Shown: one piece after another, positions 24,459 through 34,205 of the stretch | Layout: every line of letters begins with the position of its first letter | Numbering within the stretch: position 1 is the first letter of the stretch | Notes under the pieces: generated by a model | What the model was told of the DNA's origin: nothing | What the model saw: the letters and a program-made list of their open reading frames with translations, nothing else | Database searches by the model: none | Origin: Streptomyces sp. NBC_00370 | Lineage (GTDB): Bacteria; Actinomycetota; Actinomycetes; Streptomycetales; Streptomycetaceae | Length of the DNA: 64,000 bases | Reading direction: 5' to 3' | Assembly: GCF_036084755.1 (NCBI RefSeq) | Contig: NZ_CP107968.1 | Location: forward strand, 1-64,000 | Translations under genes and position numbers: made by a program

Positions 24459-27400
24459 ATGGATTCCAGGAAGGACGGCCCGCTGTACCGGTGTGCGGAC
24501 GCTGCGCTGGTGCGCGCCGCCCGTTACTCCAGGCTGCCGCTTCCCGCGTGGCCGGACCTCACCGACGACACCCCGGCCCAAAAGCTGCGGTGGCAGACGT
24601 GGCTGCGCGCCATCTGGTCGCTGCCCGAGGCCGCCGACTCCATCGAGCAGGCCAGCCCCCTGCTCGCGCAGCAGGTCGAGACCCTGTGCTCGGCGGCCAG
24701 CCCCGAGCCCCGTCAGCTCCGCCGCGCAGTGGTCTCGGTCATGCGGTACATGCTGCGGATGACAGGCCGAGCGACCCCGAACGGTCTGTTCGCCGGCATC
24801 GCGCACGCCTCGTTTGGGGAGCGGCCGGGATGGTCCTGGGGTGAGTGGCACCGTCCCGCCGTACGTGCCGATGGCGACTGGATCGCGGACCTGATTGCCC
24901 TCCTGGAAGCAGACCCTGAACTCCTGCGACACCTGGATGTGATGGCCAACAACACCGTCTTCGTACGGGGTGATCGGCTGATCGTGCCCTATCCGCCCCG
25001 CTCACGTCGCACGGGGGACAATCCGGCTGCCGAAGTGTCCCTCCGGTACACCGGTGCCGTACGTATCGCCGTCGACGCCGCCGCCTCGCCCGTCCCCGGC
25101 CACGCGGTGGTCGAACTGATGAGAACCGAGTTCCCCGACGTTCCCGCTGACCGGGTGGAAGGGCTCGTCAGCAGCCTGGTCGAGCGCGGTGTGCTCATCA
25201 GCAGTCTGCACGCGCCGTCTGCCACCCTCGATGCCCTGGGCCACCTGGTCGCGCAGGCCGAAGCTGTCGGCGCGCCGTCGACTGCCGACCTCGTGGCCGA
25301 CCTACGGGCGGTCCGCGACGCCATCGCCCAGCACAACCAGGTACTCGCCCCGGCGGACGGTCGGCGCCTGCGCACCGCCTTGCGTCAGAAGATGACCACC
25401 TTGAGCACCGTCAAGGCCCAGCCGCTCACGCTGGACCTGCGCATGGACTGCTCCCTCACTCTGCCCCCGCAAGTTGCGCGCGAGGCGGAGGAGGCCGCCA
25501 CGGTGCTGGCCCGGCTGAGTGCGTATCCTTTCGGCACTCCCGCGTGGAAGGACTTCCACAATCGGTTCTTCGAGCGGTACGGCATCAACTCGCTCGTCCC
25601 GCTTCGGGACTTGGTGGACCCGGACATCGGACTCGGGTTCCCGGTTGGTTACCGCGACGCGGAACCTGAACTGCGTGAGGCCCTGACCTCCCGTGAACAG
25701 CGGTTGCTCTCCCTCGCCCAAGCGGCTGTCCTTGACGGCCGCGACGAAATCAGCCTGGACGAGGACCTGATCCGCACACTGACGGTCGGAGACCGAGAGG
25801 CCCCGCAGGTACCGGCCCACACGGAGCTGCGCTTCCAGATCCGCGCCACGTCACAAGAAGCCCTGGAAAGAGGAGACTTCGCCCTCCACGGCATCGCCCC
25901 CTCCCGCGGGATCGGTACCACGATCGGCCGAAGCCTCTGTCTGCTCACACCCGACGATCAGGCCCGCGCGGCCGTCATGCTGGAGGGGCTACCGGTCAAC
26001 GCGACCGGCTCGGTGCCCACGCAGGTCTCCTTCGCTCCACTCGACAGGGGCGACACCAACGTCACCCGTGTTGCCGAACTCCTGCCGGCCGTCATCAGCC
26101 TGGCGGAGCACCGCCCGGTGGATGCGCGCACCATCACGCTCGACGACCTCGCCGTAGGCTGCGACCGCCGCAGGCTCTACCTCGTATCCATCTCCCGCGC
26201 GTGCCCGCTGGACCCCATGACGCTGCACGCTCTGGACCTGCGCGGCCACACGCCGCCGCTCGCGCGCTTCCTCACCGAGATCAGCCGCTCCCAAACCGCC
26301 GTCCTGACCGTCTTCCCCTGGGCGTCTGCCACAGCCCTGCCATACCTGCCGCGCGTGCGATACGGGCGCGCGATCCTCTCCCCGGCGAGGTGGCGACTGG
26401 ACCGGTCGGAACTGCCCGACCGCCGCGTCTCCTGGGAGGAGTGGCACAAGGCCGCCGATGCGTGGCGCACCCGCCGCCGAGTTCCGGACGAAGTCGCGCT
26501 GGCCGAAGGCGACCAGCTCCTGCCGCTGGACCTCTCCGAGCGCGCGCACCTCGCGCTGCTGCGCGCCCACCTGGACACCCACGAATCGGCCGCCCTGACC
26601 GAAGCGGAATCCGACGGGGGCTGGTTCGACGGACGGGCCCACGAGGTCATCGCCCCGATGACGGCCGTCCGCTCGCCGCAGTGGCCGACCGTCCCGCCCG
26701 TGACCGCCGACCAGATCGTCACGCGCGACCACGGTCACCTTCCGGGCACCGCCTCCTGGCTGCTGATCAAGCTGTACGGGCACGTCGAACGACAGCCCGA
26801 GATCCTTGCCGACCACCTTCCCGCGTTTCTCGGCCAGTGGACCGAGCAGCCGACCTGGTGGTACATGCGGTACCGCGACCCTCGATGGCACCTACGCCTG
26901 CGCATCGCGGTCCCCAGCGAACAGGACTTCACGGTCACCGCGCAACGCGTCAGTGCCTGGGCGAACGGACTGCGCCATGCCGGGCTCCTCACCGACATGC
27001 AGTTCGCGACCTCCTACCCAGAGACCGGCCGATGGGGTGCCGGGCCACTGATGAGCCTGGCCGAAGACGTCTTCGGCGCCGACTCCCGAGCCCTGGTCGT
27101 CCAGTTCGCCCAGAGCACCCACCCCCACCGACAGGCTCTCGCCGCAGCGAACTTCGTCTCCCTCACTGCCGCCTTCACCGGCAGTACCGCGGCCGGCATG
27201 AACTGGCTGATCGCCCACGGCCGGATCAGCGACCCGCGCCCCCTAGACCGGACGGTGCTCGGCCAGGCGGTACGCCTGGCCGATCCGACCAACAACTGGG
27301 CGGCCCTGCGCGCAGCCCCCGGCGGCGCGGCCATCGCCGCCGCCTGGAGCGAGCGCGACGACACCCTGGCCCGCTACCGGCAGAAGCTGGACGCGTCCGG

Positions 27401-27557
27401 CGGCATCGACCCGAACCTCGTCCTCGACTCGCTGCTGCACGCCCACCACATCCGCGCCGCCGGCATCGACAAGGACGACGAGCGGATGTGCGTACGGCTG
27501 GCCCACGCCGCCGCAATGGCCTGGACCCACCGAGGAGATCACCATGAACCTGCGTGA
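24459..27557 (+). CDS. lanB: Lantibiotic dehydratase LanB (full length, FxLD system)
   Basis: 1032 residues. Class I dehydratases glutamylate Ser/Thr of the precursor from Glu-tRNA and then eliminate glutamate. The large N-terminal glutamylation domain shows RATPNGLFAG near residues 104-113, the signature of this domain. The C-terminal elimination (SpaB_C-like) domain starts near 765 (WLLIKLYGHVERQ) and has WWYMRYRDPRWHLRLRI near 800. Both halves are present, unlike split thiopeptide LanBs. ATG 24459 follows AGGGAGG. Its 3' end overlaps lanC by 14 bases. A further SpaB_C-like domain is fused to the methyltransferase two genes on. Confidence 0.9.
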   Translation: MDSRKDGPLYRCADAALVRAARYSRLPLPAWPDLTDDTPAQKLRWQTWLRAIWSLPEAADSIEQASPLLAQQVETLCSAASPEPRQLRRAVVSVMRYMLRMTGRATPNGLFAGIAHASFGERPGWSWGEWHRPAVRADGDWIADLIALLEADPELLRHLDVMANNTVFVRGDRLIVPYPPRSRRTGDNPAAEVSLRYTGAVRIAVDAAASPVPGHAVVELMRTEFPDVPADRVEGLVSSLVERGVLISSLHAPSATLDALGHLVAQAEAVGAPSTADLVADLRAVRDAIAQHNQVLAPADGRRLRTALRQKMTTLSTVKAQPLTLDLRMDCSLTLPPQVAREAEEAATVLARLSAYPFGTPAWKDFHNRFFERYGINSLVPLRDLVDPDIGLGFPVGYRDAEPELREALTSREQRLLSLAQAAVLDGRDEISLDEDLIRTLTVGDREAPQVPAHTELRFQIRATSQEALERGDFALHGIAPSRGIGTTIGRSLCLLTPDDQARAAVMLEGLPVNATGSVPTQVSFAPLDRGDTNVTRVAELLPAVISLAEHRPVDARTITLDDLAVGCDRRRLYLVSISRACPLDPMTLHALDLRGHTPPLARFLTEISRSQTAVLTVFPWASATALPYLPRVRYGRAILSPARWRLDRSELPDRRVSWEEWHKAADAWRTRRRVPDEVALAEGDQLLPLDLSERAHLALLRAHLDTHESAALTEAESDGGWFDGRAHEVIAPMTAVRSPQWPTVPPVTADQIVTRDHGHLPGTASWLLIKLYGHVERQPEILADHLPAFLGQWTEQPTWWYMRYRDPRWHLRLRIAVPSEQDFTVTAQRVSAWANGLRHAGLLTDMQFATSYPETGRWGAGPLMSLAEDVFGADSRALVVQFAQSTHPHRQALAAANFVSLTAAFTGSTAAGMNWLIAHGRISDPRPLDRTVLGQAVRLADPTNNWAALRAAPGGAAIAAAWSERDDTLARYRQKLDASGGIDPNLVLDSLLHAHHIRAAGIDKDDERMCVRLAHAAAMAWTHRGDHHEPA

Positions 27558-28803
27558 CAGCGCACGAGCCGCCGCCGACACCATCGCCGAGCGGCTGGCC
27601 ACACCGCAGAACGTACAGGGGCTGCATCACCGTCAGGGCTGGTGGCCGCAGTCGCTCGCACACGGCGCGGTCGGTGTCGCACTGCTGCACATCGAGCGGG
27701 CCCGTACCGATCAGGGGCCGTGGCAGCGCGCCCACGACTGGCTCGCCTGCGCCGCAGCCGAACCCGCCGTCGGCGGCCCGGACAGCCACCTCTACTACGG
27801 CGCCCCCTCACTCGCCTATGCCCTGCACGCCGCCGCCGACCGCCCCGGACGCTACGCCCGCGCCTTGGACACCCTCGACCAGTACGTCACGACGGCGATC
27901 CGGGACCGGCTCGCGGACGCCCACGCGCGCATGGACCGGGGCGAGACGCCCGCGCTGGCCGAATTCGACGCTGTCCGCGGCCTGAGCGGGATGGGCGCGC
28001 TCCTGCTGCACCGCGACGCCCACACCGACGTCCTCCGGGAAATCCTGACCTACCTGGTCCGGCTGACCGAGCCGGTCAAGCACGACGGGGAACTCCTGCC
28101 CGGCTGGTGGAGCCACCTCACCCCCTCTGGCACGACCTCCCCGCAGTATCCGGAAGGGCACGCCAACAACGGCGTCGCCCACGGCATCGGCGGCCCCCTC
28201 GCTGTGCTCTCCCGCGCGGCCCGCCGCGGCATCAGCGTCGACGGCCACCGCGACGCGATCACCCGCATCCTGACCTGGCTCGACCACTGGCAGCAGGACG
28301 GCCCCGAAGGACCGTGGTGGCCGTACTGGATCACCCGCGAGCAGCTACGATCCGGCACGACCGGCCCCGGCCCCTCCCGGCCGTCCTGGTGCTACGGCAC
28401 CGCAGGATTCGCCCGCGCCCAGCAGCTCGCCGCGCTGGCCATCAAGGACCCGGCGCGCCAGCAAGCCGCCGAATTTGCCCTCCTGCGCGCCATGACCGAC
28501 CCCGGCCAACTCGACGCGACCGTGGACGTCTCTCTGTGCCACGGCTTCGCGGGCCTGGCGCACATCACGCAACTCGCCGCCGCCGACGCCCTCACCCCCG
28601 GCCTCACCGAGTGCCTGCCCCTGCTCCTAACCCCAATCACCAACACCGCGCCCGGCACGCTGGCGGACTCCCTGATCGGCCCTCCCGGCGGCGGGGACAT
28701 CGGGCTCCTCGAAGGTGCCGCAGGCACCGCCCTTGCCCTCCACTCCTTCCACACCGGAACACCGTCCGTGTCCGGGTGGGACACCTGTTTCTTGACCAAC
28801 TAG
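27544..28803 (+). CDS. lanC: Lanthionine synthetase C-family cyclase (LanC)
   Basis: 419 residues. An alpha/alpha toroid built of repeated GxxG helices: AHGAVGVALLH, RGLSGMGALLL, NNGVAHGIGGPLAVL, WCYGTAGFARAQ, LCHGFAGLAH and LEGAAGTALALH. The zinc ligands of LanC enzymes are all visible as Cys283 (WCYG), Cys332 and His333 (CHG). The enzyme would activate precursor Cys thiols and add them to dehydro-residues, forming lanthionine and methyllanthionine rings. The start lies 14 bases inside lanB with GAGGAGA before it, so translation is coupled. Confidence 0.9.
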   Translation: MNLRDSARAAADTIAERLATPQNVQGLHHRQGWWPQSLAHGAVGVALLHIERARTDQGPWQRAHDWLACAAAEPAVGGPDSHLYYGAPSLAYALHAAADRPGRYARALDTLDQYVTTAIRDRLADAHARMDRGETPALAEFDAVRGLSGMGALLLHRDAHTDVLREILTYLVRLTEPVKHDGELLPGWWSHLTPSGTTSPQYPEGHANNGVAHGIGGPLAVLSRAARRGISVDGHRDAITRILTWLDHWQQDGPEGPWWPYWITREQLRSGTTGPGPSRPSWCYGTAGFARAQQLAALAIKDPARQQAAEFALLRAMTDPGQLDATVDVSLCHGFAGLAHITQLAAADALTPGLTECLPLLLTPITNTAPGTLADSLIGPPGGGDIGLLEGAAGTALALHSFHTGTPSVSGWDTCFLTN

Positions 28804-28820
28804 CCTTGAAGTGAGGGAAA

Positions 28821-30911
28821 ATGGCAGCGGACGAATGGCCGCAACGCCTCATCCAGTTCACCGACTGGAGCTGTGCGGAGGCCGCCGCCGTGGAGCATCT
28901 GCTCCCGGTACTGACCGCCCAGGAGTCGGAACTGGCCCAGTGGTCGTTCCTGCGGAAGTTCCCCTGGTGGCGTTTGCGGTACCGCCCGGCGGGCCCGGAC
29001 TCCGCGAAGGTCCTGGACGCTGCCCTGGACGAGCTGGTCGAAGCCGGCGTCCTCGCCTCCTGGACGCGGGGCATCTACGAGCCGGAAGAGACCGCCTTCG
29101 GCGGTCCGGCCGCCATGAGGATCGCGCACACCCTGTTCCACTACGACAGCCGCCACCTGATGGACGAGTTGGCCCGCGAGCAGGCTGAGAGCGCCCCCGG
29201 GCTCGGGCGCCGCGAGCTGGCGGTTCTCCTGCCGAGCGTGGCGATGCGTGCAGCGGGACTCGACCGGTACGAGCAGGGCGACGTCTGGGCGAGGATCGCG
29301 GCCGAACGCCCCGGCGACGAGATCCGCAATCCGCAACGGCACAGAGCCGCCGTCCACCGGTTGATGACGGTCGACATCAGCACCACCAGCCGCAGCGTCA
29401 CCCAGGGCCGACTCGCGCCGCTGGCCGAGTGGATAGCCACCTTCGAGTGGGTCGGCCAGCAGCTCGCAGACCTCAACCGCCAGGGCATCCTAGAGCGAGG
29501 ACTGCGGGCCGTGATCGCCCACCACGGCATCTTCCACTGGAACCGTTTGGGCCTCCCCGCGGAGGACCAGCACACCTTGTCAACACTCGCGAAAAAGGTA
29601 GTCATGGGAACGAGCGACAACGCCGCGTCCACCCGAACCGAGGGGGCGTCGAGCACTACGGTCAGCGGGGTGAACAGGGACACCATCGAAGCCAGTTCAG
29701 CCGACCGACTGCGCGCCCAGCTGATCGACCATCTCGTCCAAGAGGGATCCGTGCGCACGCCCCACGTGGAGAAAGCCATGCGGACGGTGCCCCGCCACCT
29801 CTTCGTCCCGAACGCCCCGCTGGTGAAGGCGTACGGGAACGCCCCCGTGAACACCAAGTTCGACGAGAGCGGCGCTTCCATCAGCTGCGCCTCGCAGCCC
29901 GACATCGTCGGCATGATGCTGGAACAGCTCGACGTCCAGCCTGGCCAGAAGATCTTGGAGCTGGGGGCCGGCACCGGCTTCAACGCCGGGCTCCTCGGCT
30001 ACCTCGTCGGCGAGAAGGGGCACGTCACCACGATCGACGTGGACGAGGACATCGTGGACGGCGCCCGTGCCGGACTGGCCGCAGCCGACATCCACAACGT
30101 GGAAGTGATCCTCGGAGACGGAGCGGTAGGCCACGCCCCCAACGCGCCGTACGACCGGATCGAAGCCACCGTCGGCGCCCACGGCGTTCCGCACGCCTGG
30201 CTCGAACAGCTCGTCCCCGGCGGACGGCTCCTCACACCGCTACGCCTGCGCGGCAGCGTCTCCCGCTCCATCGCGTTCGAGAACCAGGACGGAGTCTGGC
30301 GCAGCGTCGGCAGCCAGATGAACACCTTCATGCCGTTGCGCCAGGGCATCGCCGACGACCCGCGCGTTTTCGTTCCCCTGGACCCCGACAACACCGTCAC
30401 CCTCGTCACCAACGCAGACCAGAAGGTCGACCCGGACGCCCTGAGCGACATCTTCCGCCAGCCGCGCGCCGAGGCGTGGACGGACATCACCTTCCGCGGC
30501 CCGGAGTCGGCGGAGTACCTGGAACTGTGGCTCACCTGCGCCATGCCGAACGGCCTGAGCCAGATGCCCGCCACGGACGAGGCCATCAAGAAGGGGCTGG
30601 TCACCGCGCCCTACCCATCCTCGACCGCGGTCGTCAAGGACGGCACGCTCACCTACCTCACCCGGCGCCCGTACGCGAAGAAGGCCCCCGACGGGGCCAC
30701 CCTGTACGAGTTCGGTGTCATCGGCCACGGTCCCGACGCCAAAGCCCTCGCCGGAGACATCGCGGACCAGATCCGCACCTGGGACCAAGACTTCCGCGCG
30801 CTCGACGTCGGGTTCGAAATCCAGCCGCTCGACGCGGCCCCACTCGCATCGAAGCCCGGCCGTTTCGCCTTCGACAACTCGCTGAACCGCATCGTCATCG
30901 AATGGCAGTGA
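28821..30911 (+). CDS. SpaB_C-like/protein-isoaspartyl methyltransferase fusion, FxLD system
   Basis: 696 residues. Residues 1-250 resemble the thiopeptide-type bacteriocin biosynthesis (SpaB_C-like) domain (FLRKFPWWRLRYRP, HTLFHYDSRHLM, RLMTVDISTTSRSV). Residues about 290-490 are a protein-L-isoaspartate O-methyltransferase-like domain: VEKAMRTVPRHLFVP, then the SAM-binding ILELGAGTGFNAGLL near 378-392. A C-terminal extension of about 200 residues is typical of FxLD-system enzymes. Related lanthipeptide methyltransferases esterify a core Asp, which cyclises to aspartimide and can hydrolyse to isoaspartate. The Asp-Gly in all three precursors is the likely target. The N-terminal domain probably grips the leader. 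Confidence 0.85.
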   Translation: MAADEWPQRLIQFTDWSCAEAAAVEHLLPVLTAQESELAQWSFLRKFPWWRLRYRPAGPDSAKVLDAALDELVEAGVLASWTRGIYEPEETAFGGPAAMRIAHTLFHYDSRHLMDELAREQAESAPGLGRRELAVLLPSVAMRAAGLDRYEQGDVWARIAAERPGDEIRNPQRHRAAVHRLMTVDISTTSRSVTQGRLAPLAEWIATFEWVGQQLADLNRQGILERGLRAVIAHHGIFHWNRLGLPAEDQHTLSTLAKKVVMGTSDNAASTRTEGASSTTVSGVNRDTIEASSADRLRAQLIDHLVQEGSVRTPHVEKAMRTVPRHLFVPNAPLVKAYGNAPVNTKFDESGASISCASQPDIVGMMLEQLDVQPGQKILELGAGTGFNAGLLGYLVGEKGHVTTIDVDEDIVDGARAGLAAADIHNVEVILGDGAVGHAPNAPYDRIEATVGAHGVPHAWLEQLVPGGRLLTPLRLRGSVSRSIAFENQDGVWRSVGSQMNTFMPLRQGIADDPRVFVPLDPDNTVTLVTNADQKVDPDALSDIFRQPRAEAWTDITFRGPESAEYLELWLTCAMPNGLSQMPATDEAIKKGLVTAPYPSSTAVVKDGTLTYLTRRPYAKKAPDGATLYEFGVIGHGPDAKALAGDIADQIRTWDQDFRALDVGFEIQPLDAAPLASKPGRFAFDNSLNRIVIEWQ

Positions 30912-30912
30912 C

Positions 30913-32058
30913 ATGGACGCCAGCCAGATAGCGAAGCGGTTTCCGCTCGTTGCCCGTCCACGTCCAGCGTGCCCGCCCCTCGCTGAACGAGTCCGCGAGA
31001 TCACCGACCTCGCAGCCGCCGCCGAACGCGACGGCAACGTGACCTCCGCGACGGTCGCCCTCAACAAGGCGGCGCTGATCGCAAGTGACTGCGGCATGCC
31101 GGACCTGGCTCGCGCACTGTGCTGGCGTCACGCCGAGGTCTTCCTGCGCGCTCAACCTCTGGGCGCGCAGGAAGCCCGATACGCCCTGGAACCCCTGGTA
31201 AACCTGGCCCGGCTACGCATCCGCGACGGCGACGGGCCCGGCGCATATCAACTGCTCGACTCCTTGAACCAGGCGGTGAGATCCCAGACGGAAGCGGTCA
31301 TCGACGGCCGCACCACCTCCTTCCAGAACCTCACGACATCGGCAGCAGATCACCAACAGGTATGCCAGTGGCTGTGGGCCGTCCTCCTCGGCGAGGGAAC
31401 TCGCGCGCTCGTCGCAGCAGGCCAATGGGACCGTGCGCGAGCGCACACCGAGCAGCACCGCGGCGTGGGGCAACGTCTCCTCGACGGGCGTCAGGTGGAA
31501 GTGCTCGCCCGCTGTCTCGGCGGCCAACCCCTCGAAGCACTGGAGTTCCTGAACAAGACCACCCTGGCAGAACGCTGGGAACACCCGGTCGCCGCCTGCC
31601 TCGCCGTGCTCTGCCTCACCGCCGCCGGAAGACGCCCGGTCGGCCCCGTCCAGAAGATGCTCAAGCACTACCTGGAACTCGACGAGGCTCCCGAGCTAGC
31701 CGTCTTCCGCTCCCGCCTCGGGCTGGCCGTCCTCGACCTCTCCCCACAAGCGCGGCAGGCCGAAGCGTTGCTCCGACTCACCCACGAGGCAACGACGTCC
31801 GGGGACGGATACGTCGCGCGTGATCTCCTGGCTCATCCCGTGTGCCGTCAGGAGATGAGCCACGACGAGCGCCGGTCCTTGTCGACCGCAGTCGCCTCGG
31901 CCGGCCTCGCCCAAGGCCACATCCCTGCGCTCCTGGGAAGAGACCTCCTGGACGCGGTCACGGCCAGCACCAACGTGACTGAGCACCACACAACTCAGCA
32001 ACCCACCGCCGAATCCCAACCACTTCCTCCACCATCCTGCGCACCCCCGAGGCGATGA
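30913..32058 (+). CDS. Helical-repeat protein of the lanthipeptide operon, unknown role
   Basis: 381 residues, starting one base after the methyltransferase stop, so it belongs to the same operon. Mostly Ala/Leu/Arg helices in TPR-like pairs (ATVALNKAALIASDCGMPDL, AYQLLDSLNQAVRSQ, RARAHTEQHRGVGQRLLDGR, VEVLARCLGGQPLEALEFL). No catalytic motif, signal peptide or membrane segment. The last 40 residues are Pro/Thr/Gln-rich and disordered. Comparable proteins accompany FxLD loci; scaffolding or immunity are guesses. The operon probably ends here. Confidence 0.6.
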   Translation: MDASQIAKRFPLVARPRPACPPLAERVREITDLAAAAERDGNVTSATVALNKAALIASDCGMPDLARALCWRHAEVFLRAQPLGAQEARYALEPLVNLARLRIRDGDGPGAYQLLDSLNQAVRSQTEAVIDGRTTSFQNLTTSAADHQQVCQWLWAVLLGEGTRALVAAGQWDRARAHTEQHRGVGQRLLDGRQVEVLARCLGGQPLEALEFLNKTTLAERWEHPVAACLAVLCLTAAGRRPVGPVQKMLKHYLELDEAPELAVFRSRLGLAVLDLSPQARQAEALLRLTHEATTSGDGYVARDLLAHPVCRQEMSHDERRSLSTAVASAGLAQGHIPALLGRDLLDAVTASTNVTEHHTTQQPTAESQPLPPPSCAPPRR

Positions 32059-32295
32059 CGTGTCGCCCAGCCGCTCGCACATCCACGCGGTCACCAAGCG
32101 ACGCCGACGATACGAAAGCGGTGTCCCTCGGCGCCCGAACGGCCACGAACGCCGCTGGCCAGACCCAACCTCCGCCGGCCCCGTGACAACGCCAACGCGG
32201 CAGCACCGAGGGGGACGTGCTCGGACATTGGTGCTCGCCTCATTGTGGGAGCTTCGCTGTGCGCTCGGGGGCTGCGGTGACCCACTGAACGGCAA

Positions 32296-32905
32296 TCAGT
32301 GACGCTCAAAGAAGTGGTCGTGGGCGGCCACGGAGGCACATTCTCCCTTGGCGAGAAGGGCGGACAGGCCGAACTCGCCGATACCCGCGGCGGCGGCGAG
32401 CGTCTCCGGGAGGACGCGTCAGTCGCTCGTCATCTGGCTCACCAGGCCATCCAGCAATGAGCCAGCATGCGTCCGAACGCGGCGCACCCGTCTGATTGCC
32501 TCTGTCAGTTGATGAACGAAATGCACGACACCCAGGCGATGAGCAGCGCGGTCTGCCCAGCACAGTTGGCAGGCACGGACGCACGCCCCGCTCGATTCCG
32601 CGACATTTTCGTCGCTGGGTCGGGCGGAGGTCCGCCCTCGTGAACATCCTGGCGTCGATGTTAGCCGCCAGGTCGTGTGATCGCGGCAACCTCTCCGGAC
32701 TCTGCTTCCTTCGAAAGCGGGGGGTGAGCAGTTCAAGCCATCTCGTCGCCCGCTCAACTTCGGGGATCTGTACTCCGCTTCGAGAAACCTTCCTTCTGAC
32801 TTCGTCCCAGGACAGCAGGCCGCGCCGAGGCCGGTACGCGCGGCCGGAAGGGCCGCTGGGAATGTCCGGATCCCTGTACCGCACCCGCCTGATTGTCAGT
32901 GGCAT
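32296..32905 (-). pseudogene. Possible degraded minus-strand gene, family unknown
   Basis: A frame from ATG 32905 (MPLTIRRVRYRDPDIPSG) runs with moderate GC3 to about 32560. Coherent protein-like sequence then continues in another frame (LGVVHFVHQLTEAIRRVRRV, LLDGLVSQMTSD), hits a TGA near 32419, and resumes in the same frame as VLPETLAAAAGIGEFGLSAL to a stop at 32296. One frameshift plus one stop would explain this. It may instead be chance frames; I do not recognise the family. The remaining gap (32059-32295 and 32906-33174) shows no gene. Confidence 0.28.
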
Positions 32906-33174
32906 GGCCGAAGGTTTCGTACCTCAGCCCATCCACGTCCCACCGAGGAGACCGGTGCTCTCGATGCCCCCGCGCAATCCCCCGCCCGGGTTACTTCATG
33001 GCCGTTGTCACCTTGACGACTGAATCGAACAGGCAGGTGCGCCGACGCCACTTGCCCTCGGCCCAGCCGTTAGAACTTACGCGCGACCAGTCGCCCGGTC
33101 CGCCCCGTATCGACCCCGTGATCAGCGACGTTGTCCGGATGCTGCTCTGCCCAACCCCTACCGAGGAGACTTCC

Positions 33175-33327
33175 GTGAATCCTGTGCGTCCCCTTTACGC
33201 CACTCACCCTGCATTCGAAAATCCTCCCGCGCAGCCCGTCATGCCCACCATGCTCTGGCGCCCCGCAGACGCGCGCCGTGCCCCGTTCGCATCCGCGTCA
33301 CGACCGTCACCGAGGTGGGGTGCATGA
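33175..33327 (+). CDS. 50-residue peptide coupled to a kinase-fold gene
   Basis: GTG 33175 to TGA 33327, with an excellent GAGGAG six bases upstream. The stop overlaps the ATG of the phosphotransferase (ATGA at 33324-33327). The product begins MNPVRPLYATHPAFEN, is Pro-rich (PPAQPVMPTMLWRPA), and ends with a Ser/Arg/Pro-rich tail closing PRWGA. It has no Cys, no signal peptide and no hydrophobic segment. Size, spacing and following genes (kinase fold, ABC exporter, methyltransferase/NUDIX, deacetylase) fit a RiPP-like precursor or a regulatory leader peptide. Family not recognised. Confidence 0.5.
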   Translation: MNPVRPLYATHPAFENPPAQPVMPTMLWRPADARRAPFASASRPSPRWGA

Positions 33328-34205
33328 GCGGCACGAGAGCCCTTCCGGACACCCTGCGCGGCTGGGCCGAGCGAGAGACCGGACCCGTCAAGAGCATCCG
33401 GGACGCCTCACATCCGCGGGAGAACTCCCGGGTCTGGGAGCTCGTGCGTGCCGACGGCTGCCGGTACTACCTGAAGATCTCGCCCAACGCGCGGATGTAC
33501 CAGAGGGAGACGTTCGCCCTGCGGCACGCGGCACCCGCGCTGGGAGCCGGCCGGGCACCGCAGCTGCGCGCGTCCAGCGCCGAGCACCTGTCGCTGCTCA
33601 CGACAGCCGTCCCCGGCCGCCCGGTGAAGAGCCTCGCTCTCAGCGCGGCAGAGGAGTATGAGGCGCACCGGCAGGCAGGTCTCCTCCTGGCCCGGCTGCA
33701 CGCGGCCGGCGACCTGACCGGCCACTGGCGCACCGAGGCGCAGGGCGCGCTGCGCGCGGCAGCACACGGCGCGGAGAGGCACCTGCGGGAGGCCGGGGAC
33801 CGGCTGACTCCCGCGGAGCGCACGCTGGTGGGCCGACTGGCAGCCGAGCTGTGCATGATCGGGCCGCTGCCGCTCGGGTTCATCCATGGCGACGCCTGGC
33901 CAAGGAATCTGATCTGGTCGGGACACTCCGCGTGGCTCGACTTCGAACGGTCGCGGTTCGCGCCCGTGGCCCAGGAATTCGTCCAACTGGCCTGCGAAGT
34001 CTGGGCTGACAGACCACAGCTGCGCGCCGCCTGTTTCAGCGGGTACGGACGTGAGCTGACATCCGAGGAGTCTCACGCGTTGATGTGCCTCGCAGGCCTG
34101 GACGCGGTGAGCGCACTGGTCTGGGGCGAGTCGCACAACGACCCGCTCGTCGCCGCGCGTGGGCGGCGCACCCTGGACCGGCTCATGGCGGGGGTGTTCG
34201 CGTGA
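33324..34205 (+). CDS. Aminoglycoside-phosphotransferase-like kinase
   Basis: 293 residues from ATG 33324; GAGGTGGGG lies just upstream. The APH/choline-kinase fold is shown by YYLKIS (nucleotide Lys, about residue 52), the catalytic loop HGDAWPRN (His188, Asp190, Asn195) and the metal-binding WLDFERS about 15 residues later. Family members phosphorylate small molecules, or sometimes peptide side chains in RiPP pathways. Its start overlaps the 50-residue peptide gene and its stop overlaps the ABC exporter, so the three are translationally coupled. The substrate may be the peptide; that is inference. Confidence 0.78.
   Translation: MSGTRALPDTLRGWAERETGPVKSIRDASHPRENSRVWELVRADGCRYYLKISPNARMYQRETFALRHAAPALGAGRAPQLRASSAEHLSLLTTAVPGRPVKSLALSAAEEYEAHRQAGLLLARLHAAGDLTGHWRTEAQGALRAAAHGAERHLREAGDRLTPAERTLVGRLAAELCMIGPLPLGFIHGDAWPRNLIWSGHSAWLDFERSRFAPVAQEFVQLACEVWADRPQLRAACFSGYGRELTSEESHALMCLAGLDAVSALVWGESHNDPLVAARGRRTLDRLMAGVFA

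Noticed and set aside
32306..32905. Intact 199-residue minus-strand protein
   Set aside because: Coherent sequence jumps frame near 32560 and meets a stop; annotated as a doubtful pseudogene instead.
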